Part shown: in pieces, positions 8,157-17,799 of the stretch
How positions within the stretch are numbered: position 1 is the stretch's first letter
How the letters are laid out: each line of letters opens with the position of its first letter
The notes under the pieces: generated by a model
Databases searched by the model: none
What the model saw: the letters and a program-made list of their open reading frames with translations, nothing else
Told to the model about the DNA's origin: nothing
Program-made: the position numbers and the translations under genes
DNA from: Woeseia oceani
Lineage (GTDB): Bacteria > Pseudomonadota > Gammaproteobacteria > Steroidobacterales > Woeseiaceae
DNA length: 64,000 nt
NCBI RefSeq assembly: GCF_001677435.1
Contig: NZ_CP016268.1
Location: 496,001-560,000, forward strand
Direction: 5' to 3'

Positions 8157-8921
8157 TCAGGTTGCGGTCAGGGTGTCGAAGTCGAACTGATCTTCGCCGC
8201 TTGGCTGGCCGCTTGCGTCGAAGCGCCGCTCCTGCACCTGTACGTGACCGTCGTAATCAGCCAGCACTACCGTCGTACAGCGGGTTCCGTAGTCCGGCGT
8301 ACGGATAAACGGCGCTGATACGGCGCGCGCCATCGCGAAGGGCAGGTGCTCGTCCATGTCCTTGACGGGTGCGGGCGTAGTGTCGGCCATCATGCGCATC
8401 AATGCGGCCGGGTTCACTGCATCACGCTGGAGCAACTCGTGCAGGCCGTTGCGGCAACGCACCAGCTTTGGCCATGGCGTATCGAGCGCAGCATTACTCA
8501 GGCCGTAAACACCGGCGTCGAGTGCCCGGGCAGGCGCATCGCGATTGGAAACGCAGACCAGCGAATCCGCATTGGCAACCAGCAAGCTGAACCCGGCGTA
8601 CCGTTCACCCTTGAGATTGCCGGCGTAGTCCAGTGGTCGCCGGGAATCATCGATGTAGTCCGCGACCAGTTCGCCACGCGAGTGCTTGTGATAACGCGGT
8701 CGCTGCGGTTCGCGATAGTTGGTGAGGGTTGCGAAGTGCCCGCTTCTGCCGACGCCAAGCCAGGTTCCACCCGCCTGCAGGTCGCGGCCGGCGAGGATGT
8801 CAGGCCGGTCGCGCCACCACTGCATGGCAGTGGCCGGGCGTGCGAAGAACTCGTCACGGTTCGCGGCGACGATCAGGCGGTAACGCGGATGGCTGCGCCA
8901 TGCAAGGACAACGAGGCACAT
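8157..8921 (-). CDS. NRDE family protein (TANGO2-like)
   Basis: A 254-residue protein of the NRDE family. It begins MCLVVLAW with Cys at position 2, as in N-terminal nucleophile-like members, and has the name-giving AANRDEFFARP motif near residue 19, followed by WLGVGRSGHFATLTNYR. The biochemical role of bacterial members is not established. It lies eight bases downstream of nudC and is probably co-transcribed with it. Confidence 0.88.
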   Translation of the reverse strand: MCLVVLAWRSHPRYRLIVAANRDEFFARPATAMQWWRDRPDILAGRDLQAGGTWLGVGRSGHFATLTNYREPQRPRYHKHSRGELVADYIDDSRRPLDYAGNLKGERYAGFSLLVANADSLVCVSNRDAPARALDAGVYGLSNAALDTPWPKLVRCRNGLHELLQRDAVNPAALMRMMADTTPAPVKDMDEHLPFAMARAVSAPFIRTPDYGTRCTTVVLADYDGHVQVQERRFDASGQPSGEDQFDFDTLTAT

Positions 8922-8928
8922 GCCGGTA

Positions 8929-9813
8929 TCAACAGGTCTCGTCGAGCCAGTCTTCTACCAGCCGTCTTGCGATTGACAGCCGCGGCGGCAACTTGGGAAA
9001 GCCGGAACGCAATTCTTTGCGACTGAACCATTGTGCGTCTTCCAGCTCGCCATCATTGAGCTTGATGGCCACGCTGGTCGCGCGGGCGTGGAAGCCAAGC
9101 ATTAATGACGCAGGAAACGGCCAGGGTTGTGAGCTGTGGTAATGCACGTCTTCGACCTCGACGTCGGTTTCTTCAAGTACCTCACGGGCAACCGCATCTT
9201 CGAGACTTTCGCCGGGCTCCACAAAACCGGCTACCGTCGAATAGCGACCTTCCGGCCAGCTACTTTGCCGGCCCAGCAGGCATTCGTCATCGCGCGTGAC
9301 CAATACAATTATTGCCGGGTCAACGCGCGGAAAAACCTGTGTTGCACAGGTTTCACGTTCGCACAATCGTACGTTGCCGCCGGCACTGGGCAGCGTCGCT
9401 GCGCCACAGCGACCGCAGAATTTCTGCGCCTGATGCCAGAGGACCAGTGCCCGGGCATGGGCAACGAGGTTGGCCTCGTCAGCCGGGAGTACGCTGCCGA
9501 GGTAGCGTAGATCATGAAAATCGCCGTGATCCGTAAACGGTGTGTTTTCTGCCCGGTCGATACCGACGGCAAATGCGGGCTGATCCCGGTATACACCCAG
9601 AAAAATCGGCATGGCGCCCGAGAATGCGGCGAGATCGTCGCGAGCCAGCAGCACCGTGCGGTGCGGTTCGGCCGTGGCCAGACAACGATCGCCCCATACG
9701 GGCACAAAGACCGCATCGTCGCGTGCCAGCGCTGCATCCAGCCAGGCTTTGTCTTTGCGCCGGTGCCCCGAGCGGTCAACAAACGCGCCCGCGAATATAT
9801 TGTGGCCGATCAT
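8929..9813 (-). CDS. nudC: NADH pyrophosphatase / NAD-capped RNA decapping hydrolase
   Basis: A 294-residue Nudix hydrolase that cleaves NAD(H) and NAD-capped RNA. It has a zinc ribbon (CGRCG and CERETC), a Nudix box GFVEPGESLEDAVAREVLEE and the NudC signature SQPWPFPASLM. In the Nudix box the usual glycine after EE-x is aspartate (EETDV). The start at 9813 is chosen because AGGGA precedes it and the protein then begins MIGHNIFAG, close to family length; the frame extends to 9924 without support. Confidence 0.93.
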   Translation of the reverse strand: MIGHNIFAGAFVDRSGHRRKDKAWLDAALARDDAVFVPVWGDRCLATAEPHRTVLLARDDLAAFSGAMPIFLGVYRDQPAFAVGIDRAENTPFTDHGDFHDLRYLGSVLPADEANLVAHARALVLWHQAQKFCGRCGAATLPSAGGNVRLCERETCATQVFPRVDPAIIVLVTRDDECLLGRQSSWPEGRYSTVAGFVEPGESLEDAVAREVLEETDVEVEDVHYHSSQPWPFPASLMLGFHARATSVAIKLNDGELEDAQWFSRKELRSGFPKLPPRLSIARRLVEDWLDETC

Positions 9814-10278
9814 TGCGGATTCCCTGAAGGTTATCCCGTTGGTGGACAAGGCGCGCCCCATCGGGCCTGCGCCGGACAGCCAGTTTACCGGAAGCCGGCA
9901 CGCAGTGTCCGGGTGCAATTTCAAGCTTCAGTGGCCGCTGCAGGCAACTTCTGCAATAGCCATAAGCTGCGCGCCGAACGCCAGGGCGGGACCCATGAAC
10001 GGGCAGATGCGCATTGCCAATGCACTGCTTTTTGCTGGCTCTGTGCATTTCTGCACGCGGTCGCTCGTCTCTCGACGGCGCCAAAATGCTGCGCGTTGCG
10101 CCATCTAAAATGCTGCGCTGTGGGGTACCAGCCACAGCTTGGCACCAACTCTGAAATTTGTGTGGTGCTACCCGCACTATCGCTTTGTTGTTAGCTTGCC
10201 TCAATCGGCGATTCCCGGTTGGCAGTATTGGCAATCGGGTTCGATGCAGGACTCAGCAAAATTTTGGGGGACAGTCTA
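9814..10278. other. Non-coding region upstream of the TonB-dependent receptor gene
   Basis: A 465-base gap between the divergent nudC and receptor genes. The frames here have no protein-like composition. It contains a 12-base direct repeat AAAATGCTGCGC at 10083 and 10107, the motif TTGGCACCA at 10139-10147, a GGTACCA at 10124-10130 and a reversed TGGTGCTACC at 10162-10171. The last three sit where an activator or repressor of the receptor gene could bind. Confidence 0.5.
10139..10147 (+). promoter_or_regulatory. Candidate taurine-regulon operator, copy 1 (TonB receptor)
   Basis: TTGGCACCA, followed by A, so the site is nearly palindromic (TTGG-CA-CCAA). It lies 131 bases upstream of the receptor gene start. 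The same nonamer recurs upstream of pta/tpa and of xsc. The link to the MocR-type regulator encoded at 24144-25607 is inferred. Confidence 0.45.
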
Positions 10279-13200
10279 ATGGTTGGTTTGGAAAATCTTC
10301 TTCGTCGCATTGCAGTGGGCACACTGACATTGTTTTGTGCGATGCAGGTGAATGCGCAAGGAGCAGCTGCTCAGGGCGGCGAAGATGATCAGGAGCTGGA
10401 AGAGATCGTCGTAACGGGGTCGCATATCAGGGGCGTGCAGATCGACGGAATTCTGCCGGTTTCCGTTATATCGTCCGACGACGTCGATGCGATTGCACCG
10501 AACTCCGGTGCAGAGATGCTGACGACAATGTCGCAGGCTGACGTTTCGTTGTTTGAAGATATCGGCTCGGTAGATCGTGCTTCCATTCAAAGCGCACGTG
10601 GTGACGTGGCGGCACTCAACCTGCGCGGCATGGGCTCTTCGAACACGCTGGTCCTGCTCAACGGGCGCCGGATTATCCAGCACCCGGGAACGCAGTTCGA
10701 AGGCAATGTAATCGCGACTACCGTTAACACCAACACTGTCCCTTCTCGCGGAGTACAGCGTGTTGAAGTGTTGTCTGACGGCGCGTCTGCGCTGTACGGC
10801 ACGGACGCTACAGCCGGTGTGGTCAATACCGTACTGATGAAGGACTTCGAAGGCCTGACGTTAAGCGGTCGTTACGGCGGCGCAGAAGGCATCGACTACA
10901 CCCACCGAACCCTTTCTGCTTACTGGGGCAAGGACTTCAATCAGGGACGGACCAACGTTTCCGTATCGCTGAATCACTTCAGTCAGGACGGCTATCTGGC
11001 GACAGAGCACGATTTCTCGCGTTCTGAAGATCTGCGCCCATTGTTTGAAGGCACGCCATGGGAGGGGGACCTGCAGCTCGATAACCGTGCGACTTATACA
11101 GCGTGGGGTACCTTCCGCACTATCGGCAATGTGCCGGTTAGCAACGCCGACAACCGTATAACCACGGCGACGGGGCAATTCCACATTCAGCCCAATACCC
11201 TGCCCGGTTGCCGGGCGGACTTGCCGGGCGATATCTGCATGGACGATTTCGGAATCAGTCGCGACCAGCGACTGGACAGCAATCCGCAACGTTCGATGCG
11301 CCCCGATCTGGAACGCATCAACGCGTTTACGTTCATCAACCACGACCTGGGCAATGGCCTGGAGTTTTTCGGTGAAGCAGGTACTTACCGGGGTGTTCTG
11401 GAACGCCAGATCGAACCCGGCTGGTTCGCACCGTCGACCACCTTTACGGTAGGCAGAAACGCTTACTGGAACCCGTTTGGCCGCGAATTTCTCGACGACG
11501 GTTCGCCGAACCCGAATCGCCTGCCCGGGATCGATGCACCGGCCGAAGGGCTTGATATCGAGCTTTCCGCCTACCGCACCATGGATTTCGGACCGCGCAT
11601 CTACAAGGTCACCAACAACAGTCATCGACTGCTCGGCGGCTTGCGTGGCGAATGGGGTAACTGGGGTTGGGAAAGCGCTGTGCTCTGGTCACGTGCCGAT
11701 ACCGAAGATCGGACCAATGGCATCAGTAACGTTGCGTTCTTTGAGGCTTTGAATCGAACGGATGCGACGGCCTACAACCCGTTCAACGGCTTTTGTAATG
11801 ACGACATCAATGGTGTTAACGCTGTCGACTGTACACCCAGCCCCGCGGCGACGATCGATGACATAACCATCAGTGCATACCGCAAGAACAACACGGAGAT
11901 GGCGCTAGCGGACTTCAAAATGTCGAACGGCGAACTGTGGCTAATTCCGGGCGGTTACGTCGGTATGGCACTCGGTGCGGAAGTCCGGCGCGAGAGCTTT
12001 GAGGAAGACCGCGATCCGCGTATGGATGGCACAATCACCTATACCGATACGATTACGGGCCTGTTCTCCGACAGCGATCTGCTCGGCATGAGTTCAACGC
12101 CCGACTTTAGCGGTTCTCGAAACATCTTCTCCGCGTACTCGGAGTTGTTGATTCCGATCGTTAGCGAAGGTATGGACATTCCGGGTATCGAATCACTCGA
12201 TATGCAGCTCGCAGCACGTTATGAGCACTACAGCGATTTCGGTAGTGTATTGAAGCCGAAAATTGCCATCGGTTGGCACATCATTGAAAGCCTGCAAATC
12301 AGGGGCTCGTACACCGAGGGCTTCTCTGCACCGGCGCTGGAAGTCGTCAATGCGCCACGCATCGTGCGTTCGTCCAATGGCATCGAGGATAACTATCGTT
12401 GCCAGGCAGGCATAAACAATGGACTGTATGCGGACATGGGTGATTGCGACCTCAGCTACGGCGTTATTACGCCGTACATAGGCAATACCAACATTGGACC
12501 TGAAGAAACCACCAGCTATGCCTTTGGCATGACCTACCAGCCGCCGTTTATTGAAGGCATGACACTGACGCTGAACCGTTGGGCAATCGAGCAGGAAGGT
12601 ATCTTTGGTGGCATCGGCGTTCAGGATACGGCTGAGCTTGACTGGGCTACACGGCTGTCAACCGGTGAAGCGTACGCGGACGTAGAGCGTGCCCCGGTAA
12701 CGCAGGAAGACATCGACTATTACGCCGGATCCGGGCTTGAGCCTGCCGGCGAAATGCTGACTATTAATCGACGTTTTCTGAACCTTGAGTCGCGAACAAC
12801 CAAGGGTGTGGATTTTGGTATCGACTACCGATTGAACAATTTGAGAATTGGCGATACCAAACTCGGCGGTATGCGCATCAAGTTGAGTGCGGCCTACCTG
12901 GAAACGGCCTACCAGAATTTCACGCCGTTGCTGCAGTTGATTAAGGACGTCAGCGAGGCGAATGATTCTGGCATCCTGGTTACCGCTGCTGGCGAATTGC
13001 GTGGTCGGGATCGTCGTCCCGCCTGGCGGGGCACGGCAACGATTACGTGGTGGAGGGAAAACTGGGGAGCAGGCTTGTTTGCCCGCTACGCAGGTACCGT
13101 GATGGACACTTCGTTGGAGTTGGACGGTCCTGAACTTGAATACCGCCACTTCATGCCGGGAACCACAGTCAACGCGCACGTTGACTACCGTTTCCGTGGT

Positions 13201-13350
13201 GGTTCGTTCGATGGTCTGACAGCACGTATCGGCGCACGCAACCTGCTGGACCGTGATCCGCCGCTGGCGGACGCGACCTTCGGCTATCCCGCGTGGATGG
13301 CATCGCCAGAAGGCCGCTACCTGTACGGCCAGTTAACTTACCGATTCTGA
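10279..13350 (+). CDS. TonB-dependent outer membrane receptor
   Basis: A 1023-residue TonB-dependent receptor for active uptake across the outer membrane. A signal peptide (about residues 1-27, ending near VNAQG) is followed by the plug domain with EEIVVTGSHIRG, NLRGMGSSNTLVLLNGRR and VEVLSDGASALYGTDATAGVVN, and then a long beta-barrel ending in aromatic YGQLTYRF. ATG at 10279 is preceded by GGGGG eight bases upstream. The IVVTGSxIRG form is typical of the large IrpA/OmpS-like receptors for organic nutrients. It is 64 bases before an amidohydrolase and a symporter in the same direction, which suggests an organic amide or peptide-like substrate. Its ligand is not readable from sequence. Confidence 0.93.
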   Translation: MVGLENLLRRIAVGTLTLFCAMQVNAQGAAAQGGEDDQELEEIVVTGSHIRGVQIDGILPVSVISSDDVDAIAPNSGAEMLTTMSQADVSLFEDIGSVDRASIQSARGDVAALNLRGMGSSNTLVLLNGRRIIQHPGTQFEGNVIATTVNTNTVPSRGVQRVEVLSDGASALYGTDATAGVVNTVLMKDFEGLTLSGRYGGAEGIDYTHRTLSAYWGKDFNQGRTNVSVSLNHFSQDGYLATEHDFSRSEDLRPLFEGTPWEGDLQLDNRATYTAWGTFRTIGNVPVSNADNRITTATGQFHIQPNTLPGCRADLPGDICMDDFGISRDQRLDSNPQRSMRPDLERINAFTFINHDLGNGLEFFGEAGTYRGVLERQIEPGWFAPSTTFTVGRNAYWNPFGREFLDDGSPNPNRLPGIDAPAEGLDIELSAYRTMDFGPRIYKVTNNSHRLLGGLRGEWGNWGWESAVLWSRADTEDRTNGISNVAFFEALNRTDATAYNPFNGFCNDDINGVNAVDCTPSPAATIDDITISAYRKNNTEMALADFKMSNGELWLIPGGYVGMALGAEVRRESFEEDRDPRMDGTITYTDTITGLFSDSDLLGMSSTPDFSGSRNIFSAYSELLIPIVSEGMDIPGIESLDMQLAARYEHYSDFGSVLKPKIAIGWHIIESLQIRGSYTEGFSAPALEVVNAPRIVRSSNGIEDNYRCQAGINNGLYADMGDCDLSYGVITPYIGNTNIGPEETTSYAFGMTYQPPFIEGMTLTLNRWAIEQEGIFGGIGVQDTAELDWATRLSTGEAYADVERAPVTQEDIDYYAGSGLEPAGEMLTINRRFLNLESRTTKGVDFGIDYRLNNLRIGDTKLGGMRIKLSAAYLETAYQNFTPLLQLIKDVSEANDSGILVTAAGELRGRDRRPAWRGTATITWWRENWGAGLFARYAGTVMDTSLELDGPELEYRHFMPGTTVNAHVDYRFRGGSFDGLTARIGARNLLDRDPPLADATFGYPAWMASPEGRYLYGQLTYRF

Positions 13351-13363
13351 ATAAATCACGACC

Positions 13364-13399
13364 AGGCCCATCGTGGGGGAGACTCCCCGCGATGGGCTT
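13364..13399 (+). terminator. Strong stem-loop between receptor and amidohydrolase genes
   Basis: CCCATCGTGGGG (13367-13378) pairs with CCCCGCGATGGG (13385-13396), with one G-T wobble, and the stem extends by a few more pairs on each side. No run of T follows, so it is more likely an attenuator or mRNA-stabilising hairpin that lowers expression of the downstream genes than a full terminator. Confidence 0.5.
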
Positions 13400-13414
13400 G
13401 TGAGGAGCTGTGGA

Positions 13415-15169
13415 ATGCCGACTACCCTGATCCGGTCGCTCGTTGTAGTGCTGTTTGCCAGTGCGACTGCCTTCGCTGCCGATAAGGCCGACTTCGATGT
13501 ATTGATTACCGGCGGCACTGTCATCGATGGCAGCGGCGCTGCTGGCTACAAAGCCGATGTCGGCATTGTCGATGACGAAATTGTTGCGATTGGCCCGGGT
13601 CTGGGGAAAACCCGTTCAGCGGCACGCACGATCGACGCAACCGGGCAGGTGGTTGCGCCTGGCTATATCGATGTCCATACGCACGCCGACAAAGCGGTGC
13701 TTGGTGACGAAAAGAGCCGGCGGGCGGCGCTCAATTTGCTTTATCAGGGCATAACCACCATCAACATCGGTGCCGATGGCCGGCATTCCAGAAAATACGC
13801 AAATCGGGTCAGGGGACAGATCGCGAAACAGTACAAGTTTCTCGAATCGCAGCCGGCGGGCATGAACATTTTCGTTCTGCTGGGCCATGACAACATCCGT
13901 AAAGAAGTAATGGGTGCGGACGACTACAAGCGCTTCAGCACGGACAAGGAAATGTCCAGAATGGCTGATCTGGTTCGTCGTTACATGAAAGAAGGCGCGC
14001 TCGGCATGTCGCTGGGCCTGGAGTATGCCAGCGGCCGCTATTCCGACGAGGAAGAGCTGGTTTATCTGGCGAAGGCAGTGGCCGATTACGATCGTCGCGG
14101 GATCATCATCGCGCACGAGCGCGCAACCGGCCCGCAGCACCGTTACTACCTGCCCAGTGGCCACAATGCCGATGGCCTGTACGAAGACCGTTTCAGAAAA
14201 TACCCCGATGGCTGGGACGTAATTGACTACGTAAAAGAGGGTATTCGTATTGCGGAGCAGTCAGGCGTTGTTTTCGATTTCACCCATTTTAAGATCACCC
14301 ATCAGTCTTACTGGGGCAAGGCGCGCGAGATCATCGACCTGATCGAAGAGGCGCGCGGACGCGGCGCGAAAATTTACGCCGAGCAGATCGCGTTCACGAA
14401 TTCAGGCAACAGCCCAATGAACCTCAGTCTGATCCCCACCAAATACTATCGGGGTAAGGACTACTCGCTTGATGAATTGCTGCAGACGCTGGAAAACCCG
14501 AAAAAGAATATGGAATTGCGCGCCGATATTGCCTGGCAAATCGACAAACACGGTGGTCCCGAGTCCGTCGAGTTGATTGCAAGCAAGCGCCAGCCACAGT
14601 GGGTGGGCCAGACATTGCTGGAAATTGGCCAGGAACTGGGCATGAGTGATCCCGTCGATGTCGTGCTGGAAGTGAAGAAGCGTGGCGATGCGACTCTACC
14701 CAATGGGGGCCGTTACCGTTCAATTCAGACCTTGAGTGCCGAAGATATCGACGAGTTCGTAAAACAAGACTGGTTTGGTACAGTCACGGACGCAGGTATC
14801 TACGACCTCGATGGTGGTTTTGCGCAGCCGCGGGTATTCGCGTCTTTTACCAACAAGATCACTGAATTCGTATTCGAGCGCAAAGCGATAACGTTAGAGC
14901 ATGCGATCCGGGCAGGCACTGGATTGCCAGCGGAAATGTTGTCATTGTCAGGTCGTGGCTTGCTCAAGGAAGGTTACAAAGCCGACGTGCAGGTATTCGA
15001 CCCGGATGCACTCGCGGTCAATGCGCGTTGGACGTTACGTAACTCGAGAGCGTATTCGAGTGGCATGTCTTACGTACTGGTGAACGGGGAGTTTGCGCTG
15101 GACAATGGCAAACCGACTTTTGAAATGGCCGGGCAAGTCATTCGCAACAAGGACGCTTGGAAACACTAG
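13415..15169 (+). CDS. Exported amidohydrolase of the N-acyl-D-amino-acid deacylase family
   Basis: A 584-residue metal-dependent amidohydrolase (M38-like/D-aminoacylase group). Residues 1-21 are a signal peptide ending near TAFAADK, so it acts in the periplasm or outside. The metal site begins with PGYIDVHTHADK; QGITTINIGADG, IIIAHERATG and DFTHFKITHQSYWGKA follow the family order. The C-terminal composite beta domain has FDPDALAVNAR. Start ATG 13415 follows GAGGAG. Family members hydrolyse N-acyl amino acid amide bonds, so cleavage of an N-acyl amine brought in by the adjacent receptor is plausible. The true substrate is unknown; N-acyl taurine is my suggestion from context. Confidence 0.88.
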   Translation: MPTTLIRSLVVVLFASATAFAADKADFDVLITGGTVIDGSGAAGYKADVGIVDDEIVAIGPGLGKTRSAARTIDATGQVVAPGYIDVHTHADKAVLGDEKSRRAALNLLYQGITTINIGADGRHSRKYANRVRGQIAKQYKFLESQPAGMNIFVLLGHDNIRKEVMGADDYKRFSTDKEMSRMADLVRRYMKEGALGMSLGLEYASGRYSDEEELVYLAKAVADYDRRGIIIAHERATGPQHRYYLPSGHNADGLYEDRFRKYPDGWDVIDYVKEGIRIAEQSGVVFDFTHFKITHQSYWGKAREIIDLIEEARGRGAKIYAEQIAFTNSGNSPMNLSLIPTKYYRGKDYSLDELLQTLENPKKNMELRADIAWQIDKHGGPESVELIASKRQPQWVGQTLLEIGQELGMSDPVDVVLEVKKRGDATLPNGGRYRSIQTLSAEDIDEFVKQDWFGTVTDAGIYDLDGGFAQPRVFASFTNKITEFVFERKAITLEHAIRAGTGLPAEMLSLSGRGLLKEGYKADVQVFDPDALAVNARWTLRNSRAYSSGMSYVLVNGEFALDNGKPTFEMAGQVIRNKDAWKH

Positions 15170-15183
15170 CGTTGAAGTAAAAA

Positions 15184-16824
15184 ATGCGGGCTCCAGGGGT
15201 GGGGTCGGTCAATGGGGAGAGGACACTGCACGCGCAAGACTCAGGAGTTCATCGCATACGATGGAGAGATAACGCCAGGTCCGGATTTGCCACTTTTGCC
15301 GTCACTATTTTGGCGCTGTTGCCGTCGATTTCTGCGGCACAGGGCCTGGATATCGACCAGCTGATCGACGATACAGTCGCGCCACTCGCTGAGTTTGTCA
15401 GTAGTGTGATTTTCTACAGTGTTCCGGTTCTCGGCGCAGACGTCCCTTTGATTGTTGTCTGGTTGATTGCCGGCGCATTGTATTTCACGCTGAGTTTCGG
15501 CTTCATCAATGTACGCGGCTTTCCGCATGCATTGAAGGTAGTGCGCGGTGACTACGCGAAAGCCAGTCACCCGGGCGAAGTCACTCACTTCCAGGCTCTG
15601 GCCACAGCCGTATCCGGTACTGTGGGCATCGGCAATATCGGTGGTGTGGCGGTAGCTATCGCTGCCGGCGGACCGGGTGCGGTGTTCTGGATGATCGTGG
15701 CTGGCATGCTCGGCATGTCCACCAAATTCGTCGAATGTGCCCTAGGTACTATGTACCGGCGCACGCACGCTGATGGCACTGTATCCGGTGGTCCGATGTA
15801 CTACCTGGAGCGCGGTCTCGCGGAGTGCAACCTGCCACGCCTCGGCAATGCGATGGCGAAGTTCTACGCGATTGGACTTGTAATCGGCTGCCTCGGCATC
15901 GGCAATATGTTCCAGTCGAATCAGGCTTACATTCAGTTCGTCAGCGTCACCGGCGGGCAGGACGCGAGTTGGTTCAGTGACAAAGGCTGGTTGTTCGGGA
16001 TTTTGATCGCCGCCATAGTTGCGCTGGTCATTGTCGGTGGCATCAAAAGCATCGGCCGGGTTACCGAGAAAATGGTGCCGTTCATGGCGGTGCTGTATTG
16101 CATCGGTGCGGTGACAATAATCACCTTTAATTATGAAGCTCTGCCTTACGCCGTTTCAGCAATATTCACCCAGGCATTCAACCCGGAAAGCCTGAGCGGT
16201 GGTGCTATCGGTGTGATGATTATCGGCTTCCAGCGCGCCGTGTTTTCCAACGAGGCCGGTATCGGTTCGGCAGCGGTTGCGCATTCGGCGGCGCAAACGA
16301 AAGAGCCCATTGCAGAAGGTTATGTTGCTCTGCTTGAGCCGTTCATAGATACCATTGTGATTTGTACGCTGACTGCATTGGTGATTATTACCGCGTCTTA
16401 CTACGACCCCGGCATTACCCAGATTCCCGACGGTATCGCCATGACGTCCGGCGCGTTCGAACGCAGTGTCTCGTGGTCACCGTACGCCGTGGCTTTCGCT
16501 GGATTCCTGTTCGCCATTACCACCGCTATTTCCTGGTCGTACTACGGCTTGAAAGGCTGGACTTACCTGGTCGGCAAGAGCACGTGGGCGGACTATAGTT
16601 TCAAGACGGTATTTTGCTTGTTCCTGATTGTTGGCTGTTCCATCCAGCTGGAGTCCGTGCTGAGTTTCTCCGATGCGCTGGTGTTTGTTATCTGCGTACC
16701 GAATATTCTTGGCTTGTTGATACTGACGCCGACGCTGAAACGCCGCTTGGCCGGTTACGATCAACGCGTGACTGACGGCAAAATTGTGGATCAAAGTCTG
16801 GCGACCGAGAGCCGTACGTCCTGA
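15184..16824 (+). CDS. Sodium:alanine/glycine symporter family (AGCS) transporter
   Basis: A 546-residue inner membrane transporter of the AGCS family, with about ten or eleven hydrophobic segments from residue 90 on and the family motifs GTVGIGNIGGVAVAI, GGPMYYLERGL and FSNEAGIGSAAVAHSAA. The N-terminus contains a cleavable-looking hydrophobic stretch ending SISAAQG before the first transporter helix, and the precise start is uncertain. It follows the amidohydrolase by 14 bases in the same operon. AGCS proteins carry small amino acids with sodium; import of taurine or another released amine is inferred from the neighbours only. Confidence 0.88.
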   Translation: MRAPGVGSVNGERTLHAQDSGVHRIRWRDNARSGFATFAVTILALLPSISAAQGLDIDQLIDDTVAPLAEFVSSVIFYSVPVLGADVPLIVVWLIAGALYFTLSFGFINVRGFPHALKVVRGDYAKASHPGEVTHFQALATAVSGTVGIGNIGGVAVAIAAGGPGAVFWMIVAGMLGMSTKFVECALGTMYRRTHADGTVSGGPMYYLERGLAECNLPRLGNAMAKFYAIGLVIGCLGIGNMFQSNQAYIQFVSVTGGQDASWFSDKGWLFGILIAAIVALVIVGGIKSIGRVTEKMVPFMAVLYCIGAVTIITFNYEALPYAVSAIFTQAFNPESLSGGAIGVMIIGFQRAVFSNEAGIGSAAVAHSAAQTKEPIAEGYVALLEPFIDTIVICTLTALVIITASYYDPGITQIPDGIAMTSGAFERSVSWSPYAVAFAGFLFAITTAISWSYYGLKGWTYLVGKSTWADYSFKTVFCLFLIVGCSIQLESVLSFSDALVFVICVPNILGLLILTPTLKRRLAGYDQRVTDGKIVDQSLATESRTS

Positions 16825-16869
16825 TTCTGGCTACAGCAAAGTCATTGCCCTGATCCACTCGGCCAGTGC

Positions 16870-17799
16870 TTAGTGAGTGGCGTTAGCGGCGCAATAAATG
16901 GATGCCAGCGCAGCGCTGGCGACTCTGGCTTCGGGTGGGTCTGAGCGCGAGGTCAGCATGATGGGTGCGGTTGCCCCCAGCACCAGGCCGGCAGCGGTGG
17001 CACCGAGATAATGCACCATTGCCTTGAACAGTATGTTGCCCGCTTCGACACTGGGGACCAGCAGCACGTCCGCCTGACCAGAAACATCGCTCTTGTAACC
17101 TTTGAGCGCTGCTGCATTCGCTGACACGGCAATGTCCATCGCGACCGGGCCGTCAAGCAGCGCGCCTTCAATTTCACCCTGTGCGGCAAGCTTTGCCAGT
17201 TGTTCTGCTTCGATGCTTGAGGGCATTGAAGTGTTCGCCTTTTCAGTGCCGGACAGGACCGCGACACGCGGCATCGCTATCTCGAGTGCGTGCAGCAGTG
17301 ACACAGCGTTCCTGGCGATGGCCAGTTTTTCGGCAAGCCCCGGCAATACATTGATAACGGCGTCTGTTACGCAGACCGCACTGGCTTGCTCCGGCACGCT
17401 GAGGTGAAACACGTGACTCAGTCGCGAGCCGCACAGTATGCCGTTGTGCTTGTCGATGACGGCACGCAACAGTACGTCGGTCGCAATGTCGCCTTTCATC
17501 AATCCGGCTACTTCCGAGGACCTGGCCAGGCTGACCGCTATTCGCGCCGCGGCTGAATCCGAGTCGCTGGGCACCTGGCGAATAGCCGAAATGTCCCATG
17601 CCAGCGTTTTCGCGTGACGTTCGATACTGCATTTGTCGCCAATCAGGACCGGCTCCAGCAAGCCCTGTTGGCAGGCAAGATAGGCGCTGTTCATCGTCTG
17701 CAGACTGCTGCAGTTCACGATCGCCGTGCGGATAGCGTTGTGCCTCCCTGCGATGGACAGCAGGTCAGACGGGCAGCGTGAGGTGATGTGTCCGTGCAT
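16870..17799 (-). CDS. pta: Phosphate acetyl/butyryltransferase
   Basis: A 309-residue enzyme of the phosphotransacetylase family (Pta/Ptb domain), converting acetyl phosphate and CoA to acetyl-CoA. Family features include GLMKGDIATDVLLRAV, GSRLSHVF, EGALLDGPVAMD, ADVLLVPSVEAGNI and LGATAPIMLTSRSD. It is divergent from tpa across a 312-base control region. Acetyl phosphate is the product of Xsc in taurine breakdown, and pta commonly stands beside tpa and xsc, so that role is favoured over butyrate metabolism. The start at 17799 is the first ATG and could be a little further in. Confidence 0.85.
   Translation of the reverse strand: MHGHITSRCPSDLLSIAGRHNAIRTAIVNCSSLQTMNSAYLACQQGLLEPVLIGDKCSIERHAKTLAWDISAIRQVPSDSDSAAARIAVSLARSSEVAGLMKGDIATDVLLRAVIDKHNGILCGSRLSHVFHLSVPEQASAVCVTDAVINVLPGLAEKLAIARNAVSLLHALEIAMPRVAVLSGTEKANTSMPSSIEAEQLAKLAAQGEIEGALLDGPVAMDIAVSANAAALKGYKSDVSGQADVLLVPSVEAGNILFKAMVHYLGATAAGLVLGATAPIMLTSRSDPPEARVASAALASIYCAANATH

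Noticed and set aside
10083-10118. Repeat AAAATGCTGCGC as the start of a CRISPR or tandem array
   Set aside because: There are only two copies 24 bases apart and no further unit.
9514-10194. Plus-strand frame of 226 codons near nudC and the receptor upstream region
   Set aside because: Most of it is antisense to nudC and the rest has no protein-like composition; cysteines and histidines appear scattered without motif.
15170-15183. Glycine riboswitch in front of the AGCS symporter
   Set aside because: Only 14 bases separate it from the previous gene and there is no room for an aptamer.
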